Shown here one piece after another: positions 1 through 8,121 of a stretch of 64,000 nt of DNA. The DNA is taken from positions 62,001 to 126,000 of the forward strand of contig JACRBZ010000010.1 of the NCBI GenBank assembly GCA_016219185.1, read 5' to 3'. Made by a program: the position numbers and the translations under genes. The stretch's first letter is position 1, and the number at the start of each line of letters is the position of its first letter. A model generated the notes under the pieces. It saw only the letters and a list, made by a program, of their open reading frames with translations, searched no databases and was not told where the DNA came from. This stretch comes from Deltaproteobacteria bacterium (GTDB lineage Bacteria; Desulfobacterota; Desulfobacteria; Desulfobacterales; Desulfatirhabdiaceae).

Positions 1-661
1 CCAGAACCGATATTCTATCGGCCAGGGCAAAGACCGCCTCCATGTCATGTTCAACCAGCACGAGGGTCTGCCTGCCTTTCAGACCCATCAACAACGCGGT
101 CAGGTGTTCGGACTCCTCCTGGCCCATACCCGCCATGGGTTCATCCAGCAGCAGGAGTTTTGGTTTTATGGCAAGCGCCATCGCGATTTCCAGTTGCCGC
201 TGCTCCCCGTAGGAAAGTCTTGCGGCAACGGTCTGGGCCCGTTCGGATAGTCCCACCTGCTCCAGTATGGCCAGGGCAGGTTCTCTTAAAGCTGAAATCA
301 ATCGGGCATTTTTCCAGAAACGGAAACTATGCCCGCAGCAGGCCTGAACCGCCAGTGCCACATTATCGAGCGCGGAAAAACCCGGGAAAATGCTGGTTAT
401 CTGGCAGGATCGGGCCAGTCCCAGACGCGAGCGCTCGTGGACGGCAAGCGTTGTGATCTCCTTTCCGGAAAAGCGGATGAGGCCCGCATCCGGTCGCAAT
501 TCCCCCGCAATCTGAGCAATCAACGTTGATTTTCCAGCGCCATTGGGGCCAATGATCGCGTGCACCTCGCCCGGCATGACGGAGAGATTGAGTCGGGCCG
601 TAGCCATAATGGCGCCAAAGCATTTTACCAGGCCCTTAACCTCCAGAAGCGCCTCAGCCAT
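1..661 (-). CDS. livG: Branched-chain amino acid-type ABC transporter ATP-binding protein LivG (partial, C-terminus beyond left edge)
   Basis: Reading the minus strand from the ATG at 661 gives an open frame that runs off the left edge (about 220 codons). It starts MAEALLEVKGLVKCFG and contains Walker A GPNGAGKST, the LSYGE signature followed by QRQLEIAMALA, Walker B LLLLDEPMAGM and the H-loop LVEHDM, in the order of the LivG/BraF ATPases that energise branched-chain amino acid-type (HAAT) importers. The start overlaps the livM stop by 8 bp (ATGGCTGA), so translation is probably coupled. A livF gene is expected to the left, outside the window. Substrate cannot be read from the ATPase. Confidence 0.93.
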   Translation of the reverse strand, partial: MAEALLEVKGLVKCFGAIMATARLNLSVMPGEVHAIIGPNGAGKSTLIAQIAGELRPDAGLIRFSGKEITTLAVHERSRLGLARSCQITSIFPGFSALDNVALAVQACCGHSFRFWKNARLISALREPALAILEQVGLSERAQTVAARLSYGEQRQLEIAMALAIKPKLLLLDEPMAGMGQEESEHLTALLMGLKGRQTLVLVEHDMEAVFALADRISVL

Positions 662-1604
662 TCTCTTTTGCTCCCCCCAGCAGGCAGTAAATGCCGTTTC
701 TGCCGTACAGAACCACCAGAATCAAGAGCGGCCCGAGAATGACCATCCAGTGTTCCGTATAGTTGGACAGAACTTCCTCGGCCAGGAGCAGCGCCACGGC
801 GCCAAATATGGGCCCGGCCAGGCTCTTCATGCCGCCGAGAATCACCATTACAAGAACTTCGGCGGATTGCTTCCAGTGCATGAGCGCCGGACCCACATAC
901 AGACTTTGATTGGCCATGAGGGCCCCGGCCAGCCCGGCAATGCCGGCGGCAAGGACGAAACAGACCAGCTTATAACGAAACGTGGGAAATCCGAGCAAGC
1001 GCATCCGGCGTTCATTGTCGCGGATACCCTGAATCGCCATGCCGAAACGAGAATGGACAATACGATGGCCTGCAAAAAAGATCAGAATCAGGATGACCAG
1101 AACCAGATAGTAAAAGCTGGTGTGCCGGCTGATGTCCAGAAGACCCGCCAGGGAGCTTCTAGTAGGAAGGGTCATGCCGTCGCTGCCACCGTAACCCTTC
1201 AGGCTGATAAAGCAGTAATAGAGCATCTGGGCAAAGGCCAGGGTAATCATGATAAATGAGACGCCGCGGGTACGAAGGCTGATCGCGCCGATAACAAGTG
1301 CAATCAGCATGGAAACCAGCATGGCCAGGGGCCAGGACAAAAACGCACTCTGAGTCCCCCCACCCCAAAGCGATAGAATTCCCACGGTATAGGCGCCAAC
1401 GCCTAAAAACGCGGCATGTCCCAGGCTGACCATGCCGCCGTAGCCAAGAATCAGATCCAGGCTGAGGGCGGCCATCGCATAGATCATGATCCGCGTAAAC
1501 AAACGCGTGTAAAATATATCCCCAAAGAGGGGAATTACAGCCAGAGCCGCCAGCAACAAAAAAAGAGCGGCGCGGCGAGGATTGAAATGTCCGGAATCAG
1601 CCAT
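654..1604 (-). CDS. livM: Branched-chain amino acid-type ABC transporter permease LivM
   Basis: The 316-aa product is a polytopic inner-membrane permease of the LivM/BraE type. It has the family pattern MIYAMAALSLDLILGYGGMVSLGHAAFLGVGAYTVGIL near the N-terminus (shown here as family recognition around residues 37-75) and a C-terminal EAA-like region around GGMKSLAGPIFGAVALLL. It starts inside the end of livH (8-bp overlap) and its own end overlaps livG by the same 8 bp. Together with LivH it forms the membrane channel of a HAAT importer. Length is usual for the family. Confidence 0.92.
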   Translation of the reverse strand: MADSGHFNPRRAALFLLLAALAVIPLFGDIFYTRLFTRIMIYAMAALSLDLILGYGGMVSLGHAAFLGVGAYTVGILSLWGGGTQSAFLSWPLAMLVSMLIALVIGAISLRTRGVSFIMITLAFAQMLYYCFISLKGYGGSDGMTLPTRSSLAGLLDISRHTSFYYLVLVILILIFFAGHRIVHSRFGMAIQGIRDNERRMRLLGFPTFRYKLVCFVLAAGIAGLAGALMANQSLYVGPALMHWKQSAEVLVMVILGGMKSLAGPIFGAVALLLAEEVLSNYTEHWMVILGPLLILVVLYGRNGIYCLLGGAKENG

Positions 1605-2475
1605 TTGCGGGAAACAACCCTTGCGGACGCCGGCATAAAATTGCGGCCATCAGCAGATAAATCACCATGGAGGCCAGGGCCGGGGGAAGCAAGATGCGGC
1701 CGAACGTATCAGCAACCCCGACCATGATGGAAGCCAGCAACGCGCCGCGGATCGACCCGAGTCCGCCGATAACGATCACCACCAGTGCCAGGATGAGAAC
1801 CGAATCCCCCATGCCGGACTCTATGGAAAGGATGGGACCTGCCATCATTCCGGCCAGACCCGCCAGGGCCGAGCCGATCCCGAACAACACCGTGTACAGC
1901 AGTTTGATATTGACCCCGAGGGCCCCGACCATTTCGCGGTGGCTGGCACCTGCCCGGATGAGCATGCCCAGACGGGTTTTCATGATTAATACATATAAAA
2001 GCAAGGCGACCAGCAGCCCCGATCCGATGATGACCAGGCGATAGGCCGGGTAGATCACGCCCGGCAATATGGTCACATGACCGGAAAGGCCACCTGGCAG
2101 GGCCATGAAAAGCGCCTGCGGACCCCAGAGCATGCGCACCAGTTCATTGAAGCATAGAATAAGCGCAAATGTTACCAGCACCTGATCCAGGTGATCGCGA
2201 TCATAAAGCCTTCTCATGGCAATCACCTCGACGATCATCCCGATCAGAAACGTTGCGGGAAGTGCCACCACGATCGCCAGCAGAAATGAGCCTGTACGCT
2301 GCTGCAGCGCTGCCGCCAGATATGCGCCCAGCATGTACATCGAGCCATGCGCCAGGTTCAACAGATTCATGACCCCGAAAACAAGGGTCAGGCCGGCAGC
2401 CATCAGGAAAAGCATGACCCCGAGTTGCACGCCATTTAATCCCTGAACAAGCAGCAGTATCGGATCCAAATGCAT
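1597..2475 (-). CDS. livH: Branched-chain amino acid-type ABC transporter permease LivH
   Basis: A 292-aa hydrophobic permease of the LivH/BraD family, recognised from the segments GVMLFLMAAGLTLVFGVMN and LAHGSMYMLGAYLA near the N-terminus and GGLGSIRGALLASIMVGVAD near the C-terminus, typical of this subunit. It follows the binding protein gene after 39 bp and overlaps livM by 8 bp (ATGGCTGA). It should pair with LivM in the inner membrane. Many members of this family in Desulfobacterota transport aromatic or carboxylic compounds rather than branched-chain amino acids, so the substrate is open. Confidence 0.92.
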   Translation of the reverse strand: MHLDPILLLVQGLNGVQLGVMLFLMAAGLTLVFGVMNLLNLAHGSMYMLGAYLAAALQQRTGSFLLAIVVALPATFLIGMIVEVIAMRRLYDRDHLDQVLVTFALILCFNELVRMLWGPQALFMALPGGLSGHVTILPGVIYPAYRLVIIGSGLLVALLLYVLIMKTRLGMLIRAGASHREMVGALGVNIKLLYTVLFGIGSALAGLAGMMAGPILSIESGMGDSVLILALVVIVIGGLGSIRGALLASIMVGVADTFGRILLPPALASMVIYLLMAAILCRRPQGLFPANG

Positions 2476-2514
2476 TTTTTTATACCTTTAAGGCTTCTCT
2501 TACTTCAGCCTGGC

Positions 2515-3690
2515 CTACCACTTCATGGTACATTGTTCGTGGTAGGCGTCAGCATGACCTTCGAAAGCAACTCCGGTGATTTTATTGGTCAAGACGCCGT
2601 TCGGGTCCTTAACCACCTGACGGATATAAAAATCCTGTATCGGGAAGTGATTGTGATTGAATCGAAACGACCCGCGCACGGACTTGAAATCCGCCTTCCG
2701 AAACGCGGCCCGCAACTTATCCTTGGCATTCAGATCTCCGCCAACCTGCCGAATGGCGCTGTCGATCAAAAGCGCCGTATCATAGCCCTGGGCGGCAAAC
2801 AGGGACGGCAGATGGTTGTAGGCAGCCTGAAAATCCGCAACGAATTTCTTGTTGACCGCGTTATCCAGATCCGGACTCCAGAAACTGGCGTTTATTATAC
2901 CCAATGCCGCATCCCCCATGGCCGGAAGAACCGCCTGGTTTGTGGTAAATGCCGTGGTATAGAGGGGAAATTTTTCCTTAAGCCCTGCCTGAGCATACTG
3001 CTTGATGAAATTGATGCCCATACCGCCCGGATAGAAGACGAAAACCGCCTCCGGGTTTGCGGCGCGAAGCTGCGTCAATTCTGCGGCATAATCGGGCTGA
3101 TTGATTTCGGTGTAGACCTCGGCCACAATCTCTCCCTTGAAGTAGCGCTTCACCCCTTCCAGTCCATCCTTACCCGCCTGGTAATTGGGCGCCATGAGGT
3201 AGAGGCGTTTGATCCCTTTGTCCTGAAGGTATTTGCCCATGGCCTCGTGCGTCTGATCGTTTTGCCATGACACGGTAAACAGATTGGGCAGGCATCCCGC
3301 GCCGGCAAGCGGAGAGGGTCCGGCATTGGCGCTGATCAGAAAAATGCCGGAATCCGTGATGGGCTTGGCCACTGCCATCATGACATTCGAAAAGACGATT
3401 CCGGTGACAAAATCGACCTTATCCTTTTCCATCATCCGGGTTGAAACCTGGACCCCCACTTCGGGTTTCATCTGATCGTCACCAATAATCAGCTCCACGG
3501 GAAGCCCGCCCAGCTTCTCGCCGCAGTGCTTTAAGCCCAGCTTGAAGCCATCCAGGATGTCCATTCCAAGGCTGGCCCCGGGGCCGGACATGGTGGAAAG
3601 GTAACCGACCTTCACCTTGTCGGCGGCAAAAACGGATGAAGAAACCAGCAGTACCCCTGTTACCATCAGCCCGACGAAACGTTTGATCAT
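2515..3690 (-). CDS. Periplasmic substrate-binding protein of HAAT-type ABC transporter (Peripla_BP_6)
   Basis: A 391-aa periplasmic binding protein with a signal peptide (MIKRFVGLMVTGVLLVSSSVFA, cleaved before ADKVKVGY). The fold marker KVGYLSTMSGPGASLGMDILDG and the FAAQGYDTALLI segment near the C-terminus are those of the Leu/Ile/Val-binding-like family. I chose the ATG at 3690 because an AAAGGG Shine-Dalgarno lies 8 nt before it; a GTG two codons upstream would sit only 2 nt from that site. It lies 105 bp after trpA and 39 bp before livH. The strong hairpin in the 105-bp gap may set its level relative to trpBA. Ligand unknown: leucine-type amino acids, aromatic amino acids or aromatic acids are all possible for this family. 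Confidence 0.88.
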   Translation of the reverse strand: MIKRFVGLMVTGVLLVSSSVFAADKVKVGYLSTMSGPGASLGMDILDGFKLGLKHCGEKLGGLPVELIIGDDQMKPEVGVQVSTRMMEKDKVDFVTGIVFSNVMMAVAKPITDSGIFLISANAGPSPLAGAGCLPNLFTVSWQNDQTHEAMGKYLQDKGIKRLYLMAPNYQAGKDGLEGVKRYFKGEIVAEVYTEINQPDYAAELTQLRAANPEAVFVFYPGGMGINFIKQYAQAGLKEKFPLYTTAFTTNQAVLPAMGDAALGIINASFWSPDLDNAVNKKFVADFQAAYNHLPSLFAAQGYDTALLIDSAIRQVGGDLNAKDKLRAAFRKADFKSVRGSFRFNHNHFPIQDFYIRQVVKDPNGVLTNKITGVAFEGHADAYHEQCTMKW

Positions 3691-3734
3691 GTCCACGACC
3701 CTTTCTCGCTAAGAGTTTATAAAAAAAGATATTC

Positions 3735-3786
3735 AGGCCGAAGGGGCTTGAGGCGGCGACGCCTTTGAGCCTTTACACTTCGGCCT
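3735..3786 (-). terminator. Long hairpin between trpA and the binding-protein gene
   Basis: Nine-base arms AGGCCGAAG (3735-3743) and CTTCGGCCT (3778-3786) are perfectly complementary and enclose a second imperfect stem (3745-3754 with 3761-3771). On the minus strand the structure is followed, 7 nt later, by a run of seven T. It could terminate or attenuate transcription leaving trpA, or act as an RNA-processing site that separates trpBA from the transporter messages. Confidence 0.55.
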
Positions 3787-3794
3787 TTTGGCTT

Positions 3795-4562
3795 CTACCT
3801 GTCTCTGAGTCCCTTGATGAATTTCCCGACGGCATTGATCCCCTCTTTTTCCATCAACCGGATGGTCTGCGTTCCAATGACGGCAATGTCCGCTTTTCCT
3901 TTAATGAAATCGACATCGGCCCTGTCTTTCACCCCGAACCCCAGGGCAAGCGGCAGGTCGGTTGCGGCCCGGCATCGGCCCAGATATCCTTCCAACTGGT
4001 CTGAAAAATCGGTATCGATGCCGGTAACGCCTTTTCTGGCAACGCAATAAATAAAGCCCTTTGCAAAGGATGCGATGGCCTTCATGCGTTCATCGGAAGT
4101 CGTGGGAGAAAATATGAATATCGGCGCCAGGCTGTGCCGGTCCATGGCATTAAGATAGTCCGCACCCTCTTCATGCGGCAGATCCGGAACTATGGCGCCT
4201 TGAAGACCATCTTGAACCATCCTTTCGCTGAAACGATCCACCCCGTATTTAAACAGGATGTTGTAATAGCTCATGAACAGGAAAGGGATATCAAAGGCCC
4301 GGGTCACTTTTCGGGCGAACTCAAAGCATTTCTGAACGCTGGCTCCCGCTGAAAGGGCCTTTTGATTGGCATGAAGAATGACCGGCCCGTCCGCAATGGG
4401 CTCGGAAAAGGGGATCTGCAGCTCCATCAGATCAACGCCCGCATTGACCATGGTCTCAACGATTCCAAAGGATTCCTCAAAAGACGGATACCCGATCACG
4501 ATATGGGTCATGATCAGGATATCCCGCTGTTTCAATCTATCCCGCAAATAGGATTCAAGCAT
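3795..4562 (-). CDS. trpA: Tryptophan synthase alpha subunit
   Basis: A 255-aa TIM-barrel protein that should cleave indole-3-glycerol phosphate to indole and glyceraldehyde-3-phosphate and pass indole to TrpB. The two catalytic acids are present in the context DLMELQIPFSEPIADGP (Glu of ELQ, Asp of ADG, matching Glu49 and Asp60 of the Salmonella enzyme), and the phosphate-binding ARKGVTG and LGFGVK loops are there. The frame is open for 58 codons further upstream, but that part lies inside trpB; the ATG at 4562 gives the normal N-terminus (MLESYLRDRLKQ) and an 8-bp overlap with the trpB stop. Oddity: Gln replaces the usual Gly after the catalytic EL. No other trp genes are nearby. Confidence 0.93.
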   Translation of the reverse strand: MLESYLRDRLKQRDILIMTHIVIGYPSFEESFGIVETMVNAGVDLMELQIPFSEPIADGPVILHANQKALSAGASVQKCFEFARKVTRAFDIPFLFMSYYNILFKYGVDRFSERMVQDGLQGAIVPDLPHEEGADYLNAMDRHSLAPIFIFSPTTSDERMKAIASFAKGFIYCVARKGVTGIDTDFSDQLEGYLGRCRAATDLPLALGFGVKDRADVDFIKGKADIAVIGTQTIRLMEKEGINAVGKFIKGLRDR

Positions 4563-5781
4563 GATATTGACCTGCCTTTTTGATGATAAACGCCTGCCAT
4601 TTCGGGTCATTGAATGCATCGGCAATGGTGAAGATGTCCTTATCGCCTCTTCCCGACTGGTTGATGATGATACTGTCATCAGGGGATAAGTCCGGGGCCT
4701 CCTTGAAGGCCTGGACAAACGCATGCGCGGATTCAAGAGCCGGAATCACCCCTTCCAGGCGGATCGTCAGCGATAGGGCATCCACCACTTCCTTGTCGGT
4801 TGCGGCCTCGAACCTGACCCGGCCCGTTTCCTTAAGATGCGCCAGGATGGGCGAAACCCCCACGTAATCGAGTCCCGCGGCAACGCTGTGGGTTTCTCGC
4901 ATCTGGCCGTCTTCGTCCTGAAGAAAATAGGTTTTATACCCCTGGGCAACCCCGATGCTGGCGTCCTTCGAGCAAAGCCTGGAGGCATGCCGGCCCGTAT
5001 CCAGGCCTTTGCCGCCGGCCTCAACTCCCACAAGCTCAACCGGATCATCCATAAATCCGCTGAAAACCCCGAGGGCATTGGAGCCGCCGCCCACACAGGC
5101 ATAAACGCGGGCCGGAAGTTTTTTCTCCCTCCCAAGGATCTGCGCCCGGGCTTCCGTTCCGATGATGGACTGAAAATAGGAAACCATCTCCGGAAAGGGA
5201 TGCGGGCCGCATGCGGTTCCCAGCACATAGTGGGTCGTGTCCATGTTCGCCACCCAGTCGCGGAAAGCCTCGTTGATGGCATCTTTTAAAGTCCTGGACC
5301 CTTCTGTCACGGGAATCACTTCGGCGCCCAGCCGTTCCATCCAGAAAACATTCGGCCGCTGTCTTTCGACATCCACCTCACCCATGTAAATGGTGCATTT
5401 AAAGCCGAATTTGGCGGCCATGGTGGCGGTTGCCACCCCATGCTGCCCTGCCCCGGTCTCTGCGATGACCCGGGTTTTTCCCATGCGTTTTACCAGAAGC
5501 CCCTGCCCCATGACGTTGTTGGCTTTGTGCGCCCCGGTGTGGTTCAGGTCCTCCCGCTTGATATAGATGCGGGCACCGCCAAAATGCCGGGTTAAATTTC
5601 CGGCAAACGTCAGGGGGGTGGGCCTGCAGGAATAGGTTGACATCAAGTCCACATATTCCTGCCAGAAAACCGGGTCGGTTTTTGCTTTCTGAAACGTCTC
5701 CACAAGCTCCTCGAAGGTGGCAACGAGAATTTCCGGGAGATAGGCGCCGCCGAATCCATCGTAATGGCCCCTTTCAATCAT
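4555..5781 (-). CDS. trpB: Tryptophan synthase beta subunit
   Basis: A 408-aa PLP enzyme that condenses indole with serine to give tryptophan. The PLP lysine is in REDLNHTGAHKANN (usual family text HKINN), followed by AETGAGQHG carrying the catalytic Glu, the phosphate-cup motif CVGGGSNALG and the C-terminal SGRGDKD. It is the TrpB1 type that forms a complex with TrpA. It begins inside the end of gntR (8-bp ATGATTGA overlap) and ends inside trpA, so the three genes are one translationally coupled unit. Placement behind a GntR regulator and before an importer, away from trpEDCF, suggests control separate from the main trp pathway. Confidence 0.95.
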   Translation of the reverse strand: MIERGHYDGFGGAYLPEILVATFEELVETFQKAKTDPVFWQEYVDLMSTYSCRPTPLTFAGNLTRHFGGARIYIKREDLNHTGAHKANNVMGQGLLVKRMGKTRVIAETGAGQHGVATATMAAKFGFKCTIYMGEVDVERQRPNVFWMERLGAEVIPVTEGSRTLKDAINEAFRDWVANMDTTHYVLGTACGPHPFPEMVSYFQSIIGTEARAQILGREKKLPARVYACVGGGSNALGVFSGFMDDPVELVGVEAGGKGLDTGRHASRLCSKDASIGVAQGYKTYFLQDEDGQMRETHSVAAGLDYVGVSPILAHLKETGRVRFEAATDKEVVDALSLTIRLEGVIPALESAHAFVQAFKEAPDLSPDDSIIINQSGRGDKDIFTIADAFNDPKWQAFIIKKAGQYHA

Positions 5782-6505
5782 CAGTCATTCCTCCAATGGT
5801 TTGAGAAAAAACAAATTGATCCGTTCTGCAATAAAGCTCTGAATAGATCGCATTTTCAGCCTGAGGAAAGTGGAGAAACCGCCTGACGATCAAAATGGGC
5901 GTGGTCGTTGATACGGCCAGGTCTGCGGCTTTGTTTCCTTCCACATATCCGATTCTAAAGGTCTGCCTGCCGCCGGTCGGCCGCATGAAATACCGTTCAT
6001 CCACAATCTGGGAAAGAGACCGGCCTTCCAGGTCAATGGCATCGATTCCCGCAAAGATGCCTGCATGTAGATAGATATCTTCAATCAGAACAGGCGCCGC
6101 TTCCACACGGGTAAGCCTGGAAAGAAAGTAGGCGCTCTGGCCGGAGAAAGGATTTTCGGAATTGGATCCGATCGCAGTCAGCCGGATGTTTTGCAGGATG
6201 AGCGAAGTCACCGATGTGCCTTCCCGGTGAAAGGCCGATGTGGTTCCTGCCAGCGAAAACAAATCGATTTCTTTTTGCCGGGTCAAAACATAGGTTCCCG
6301 AGCCGCGCTTTCGAACCAGAATATGCTTTCGAACCAGCAGATCGATCGCCTGCCTGACCGTCGGCCTGCCGATCCCGTAACTGGCTGCCAGCGCATGTTC
6401 GGAAGGAATCCTCGAATCCGGCGGATAGTCTCCGGAACGAATACCGGCAAGAAGAATATCCGCAAGCTGATGATACAAGGGCATGGGGGATTGGGGATTC
6501 AGCAT
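5774..6505 (-). CDS. GntR/HutC-family transcriptional regulator with UTRA domain
   Basis: A 243-aa regulator. The N-terminal winged helix (about residues 8-75) carries the family signature PLYHQLADILLAGIRSGDYP, RIPSEHALAASYGIGRPTVRQAIDLL and KRGSGTYV; the C-terminal UTRA ligand domain follows with SRLTRVEAAPVLIEDIYL and an NAIYSELYCRTDQF end. I prefer the ATG at 6505; the frame also opens at a TTG at 6529 without a ribosome-binding site. First gene of the trpBA-liv operon, so probably its local, autoregulated controller responding to a small ligand (unknown). A 21-bp dyad upstream is a candidate operator. Confidence 0.88.
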   Translation of the reverse strand: MLNPQSPMPLYHQLADILLAGIRSGDYPPDSRIPSEHALAASYGIGRPTVRQAIDLLVRKHILVRKRGSGTYVLTRQKEIDLFSLAGTTSAFHREGTSVTSLILQNIRLTAIGSNSENPFSGQSAYFLSRLTRVEAAPVLIEDIYLHAGIFAGIDAIDLEGRSLSQIVDERYFMRPTGGRQTFRIGYVEGNKAADLAVSTTTPILIVRRFLHFPQAENAIYSELYCRTDQFVFSQTIGGMTDD

Positions 6506-6598
6506 TAAAAAGCGCTTTCTTTTTTGCAATTCACATTTTATTCAAATTCACTTTGAACAGATTTGGTAAAGTTGTCAAGACATATTTTTAAAAACAGA

Positions 6599-6619
6599 TA
6601 CGCGCTGACGACGCGCGTA
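6599..6619. promoter_or_regulatory. 21-bp inverted repeat in the gntR / cyclase divergent region
   Basis: Perfect 7-bp arms TACGCGC and GCGCGTA separated by TGACGAC. It lies between the divergent gntR start (6505) and the cyclase gene (6686), 3 bp before a TTGACA -35-like hexamer for the plus-strand gene. Position fits an operator for the GntR protein or another regulator; no protein is proven. Confidence 0.45.
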
Positions 6620-6622
6620 AAG

Positions 6623-6649
6623 TTGACAGAATTAAAAAAAAAATATAAA
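6623..6649 (+). promoter_or_regulatory. Candidate sigma-70 promoter of the cyclase-like gene
   Basis: TTGACA at 6623-6628 and TATAAA at 6644-6649 are separated by 15 nt, slightly short of the optimum, and lie about 40 bp before the coding start at 6686. The A-rich spacer and the dyad just upstream support a regulated promoter. Confidence 0.45.
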
Positions 6650-6685
6650 CATTCCCAGACAATAGATATGTTGCAATAAGGGGAG

Positions 6686-8107
6686 ATGTTTCCTGCAATT
6701 AAAAGAGGTACCGCATTGATAGATCGTGAAAACAGGACGTTTATATGCAGTGTTGTTTATTATGACATTGCCAATTACTCGACGAAATCCGTCGAGGTGC
6801 AGATCAGACTCAAAGACCAGCTTAATCAATTTACAACCGAAGCCATCAAGAATGTTGCCGTCAACGACCGGATCATTCTCGATACCGGTGACGGAGCAGC
6901 CATTTGTTTTTTAGGAGACCCGGAAGATGCCCTTTTTGTCGCGATGAGCCTTCGCGACGCCGTTTTAGGCGCTGCTGATCATTTCACCGACGATCCCCTG
7001 CTGGTCAGATTCGGCATCAATCTGGGACCTGTCAAGGTGGTCAATGATATCAATAACCGAGAAAACATCATTGGTGACGGTATCAATGTCGGCCAGCGCG
7101 TCATGAGTTTTGCGGAACCCGGACAAATACTGGTTTCCCGTTCCTATTATGAAGTCGTCTCCTGCCTGACCCAGGAATATGCCAGGCTGTTCCATTATCT
7201 GGGGACACGCTCCGACAAACATGTCCGCCAGCATGAAGTATACGCTGTACTGCGACCTTCCGAACTGGCAAATGACGAATCCGCGGCAGAATCGCCCGGG
7301 CAAGATGAGAAATTTCAGGATCGAAAGAATACCGTCAAAACAACGCGTATTGCCCCTTCGAGTTCGCCGCATGCTTTGAAACAGAACTATAGAAAAGGCA
7401 TTCGGAACTCCGCGTCGGCTTCCGATAGACAACGGCATTGGTGGCAAACAAAGACATTTATCTTTGGCGGTGTTACCATGGCCATTTTCCTTGCCGTCAT
7501 CCTGTCTTATGTCATGCACCGGAATTTCGGGGAAATCCAGCTTGACAAGACCGCTCTCTCGCCAGAGGCTCCAGTGACGAGTCCGGACAAATTGCCGCCG
7601 GAAAACACGCATTCTGCTGAAAATGTCAATCCCGTGCAGACGGAATCGCCAATGCCATCGCCTCCTGTTCCGAGTATCACTCCCCAGCAGGAAAGCCCGA
7701 GTGAATTGCCGCCGGAAAGCGTGCAACCAAAGGAAAATGCCGGTCCCGACCAGACGGAATCGCCGATGCCGCCCCCCCCTGTTCCGAACATAATTCCCCA
7801 GCAGGAAAATCCGGGCGAATTACCACCGGAAAGCGCGCAACCAAAGGAACGCGCCGTTCCTGTCCAAACGGTCCAGCCGCATTCAACGCCTTCTGTTTCA
7901 AACGGAATCATCCAGTTCGCCATCACCCCGTGGGGGGAAGTGTTCGTGGATGGTAAGAGCCATGGCGCATCACCGCCCTTCACCAGTCTGTCCGTCGCCC
8001 CGGGAAAACATGTTATTGAAATTATCAACTCCGCGTTTCCGCCATTTTCCCAGACCATTGAAATCGAATCCGACGAACTGCTGAAATTCAGCCACAAATT
8101 CAAATAA
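6686..8107 (+). CDS. Membrane protein with class III nucleotidyl cyclase-like domain, repeats and C-terminal PEGA domain
   Basis: A 473-aa protein. Residues about 15-190 match the class III adenylate/guanylate cyclase fold: metal-binding Asp in YYDIANYS, second metal Asp in LDTGDG, RFGINLGPV, and the Asn/Arg transition-state pair in GINVGQR. The two residues that normally select adenine (Lys before GD, Asp before WG) are Leu and Asn here, so the nucleotide is uncertain. One membrane segment follows (about 255-276), then a proline/glutamate-rich linker with 38-residue tandem repeats, and a PEGA-type beta domain (about 406-473: TPWGEVFVDGKSHGASPP). The cyclase half should be cytoplasmic and PEGA outside. 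An alternative start is the TTG at 6716 behind AGAGGT. Followed after 14 bp by a lipoprotein gene, suggesting a joint envelope role. Confidence 0.8.
   Translation: MFPAIKRGTALIDRENRTFICSVVYYDIANYSTKSVEVQIRLKDQLNQFTTEAIKNVAVNDRIILDTGDGAAICFLGDPEDALFVAMSLRDAVLGAADHFTDDPLLVRFGINLGPVKVVNDINNRENIIGDGINVGQRVMSFAEPGQILVSRSYYEVVSCLTQEYARLFHYLGTRSDKHVRQHEVYAVLRPSELANDESAAESPGQDEKFQDRKNTVKTTRIAPSSSPHALKQNYRKGIRNSASASDRQRHWWQTKTFIFGGVTMAIFLAVILSYVMHRNFGEIQLDKTALSPEAPVTSPDKLPPENTHSAENVNPVQTESPMPSPPVPSITPQQESPSELPPESVQPKENAGPDQTESPMPPPPVPNIIPQQENPGELPPESAQPKERAVPVQTVQPHSTPSVSNGIIQFAITPWGEVFVDGKSHGASPPFTSLSVAPGKHVIEIINSAFPPFSQTIEIESDELLKFSHKFK
7637..7864 (+). repeat. Two tandem 114-bp (38-codon) repeats in the PEGA linker
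   Basis: Copies start at 7637 and 7751, each opening with CAGACGGAATCGCC and ending in the QPKE-encoding stretch; a third start at 7865 (CAAACGG) and a partial earlier copy (LPPENTHS region) keep the same period. The protein repeats read TESPMP..PPVP..(T/I)PQQE and ELPPES.QPKE. Copy number could vary between strains. Confidence 0.85.
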
Positions 8108-8121
8108 GGGGGAATGAAATC

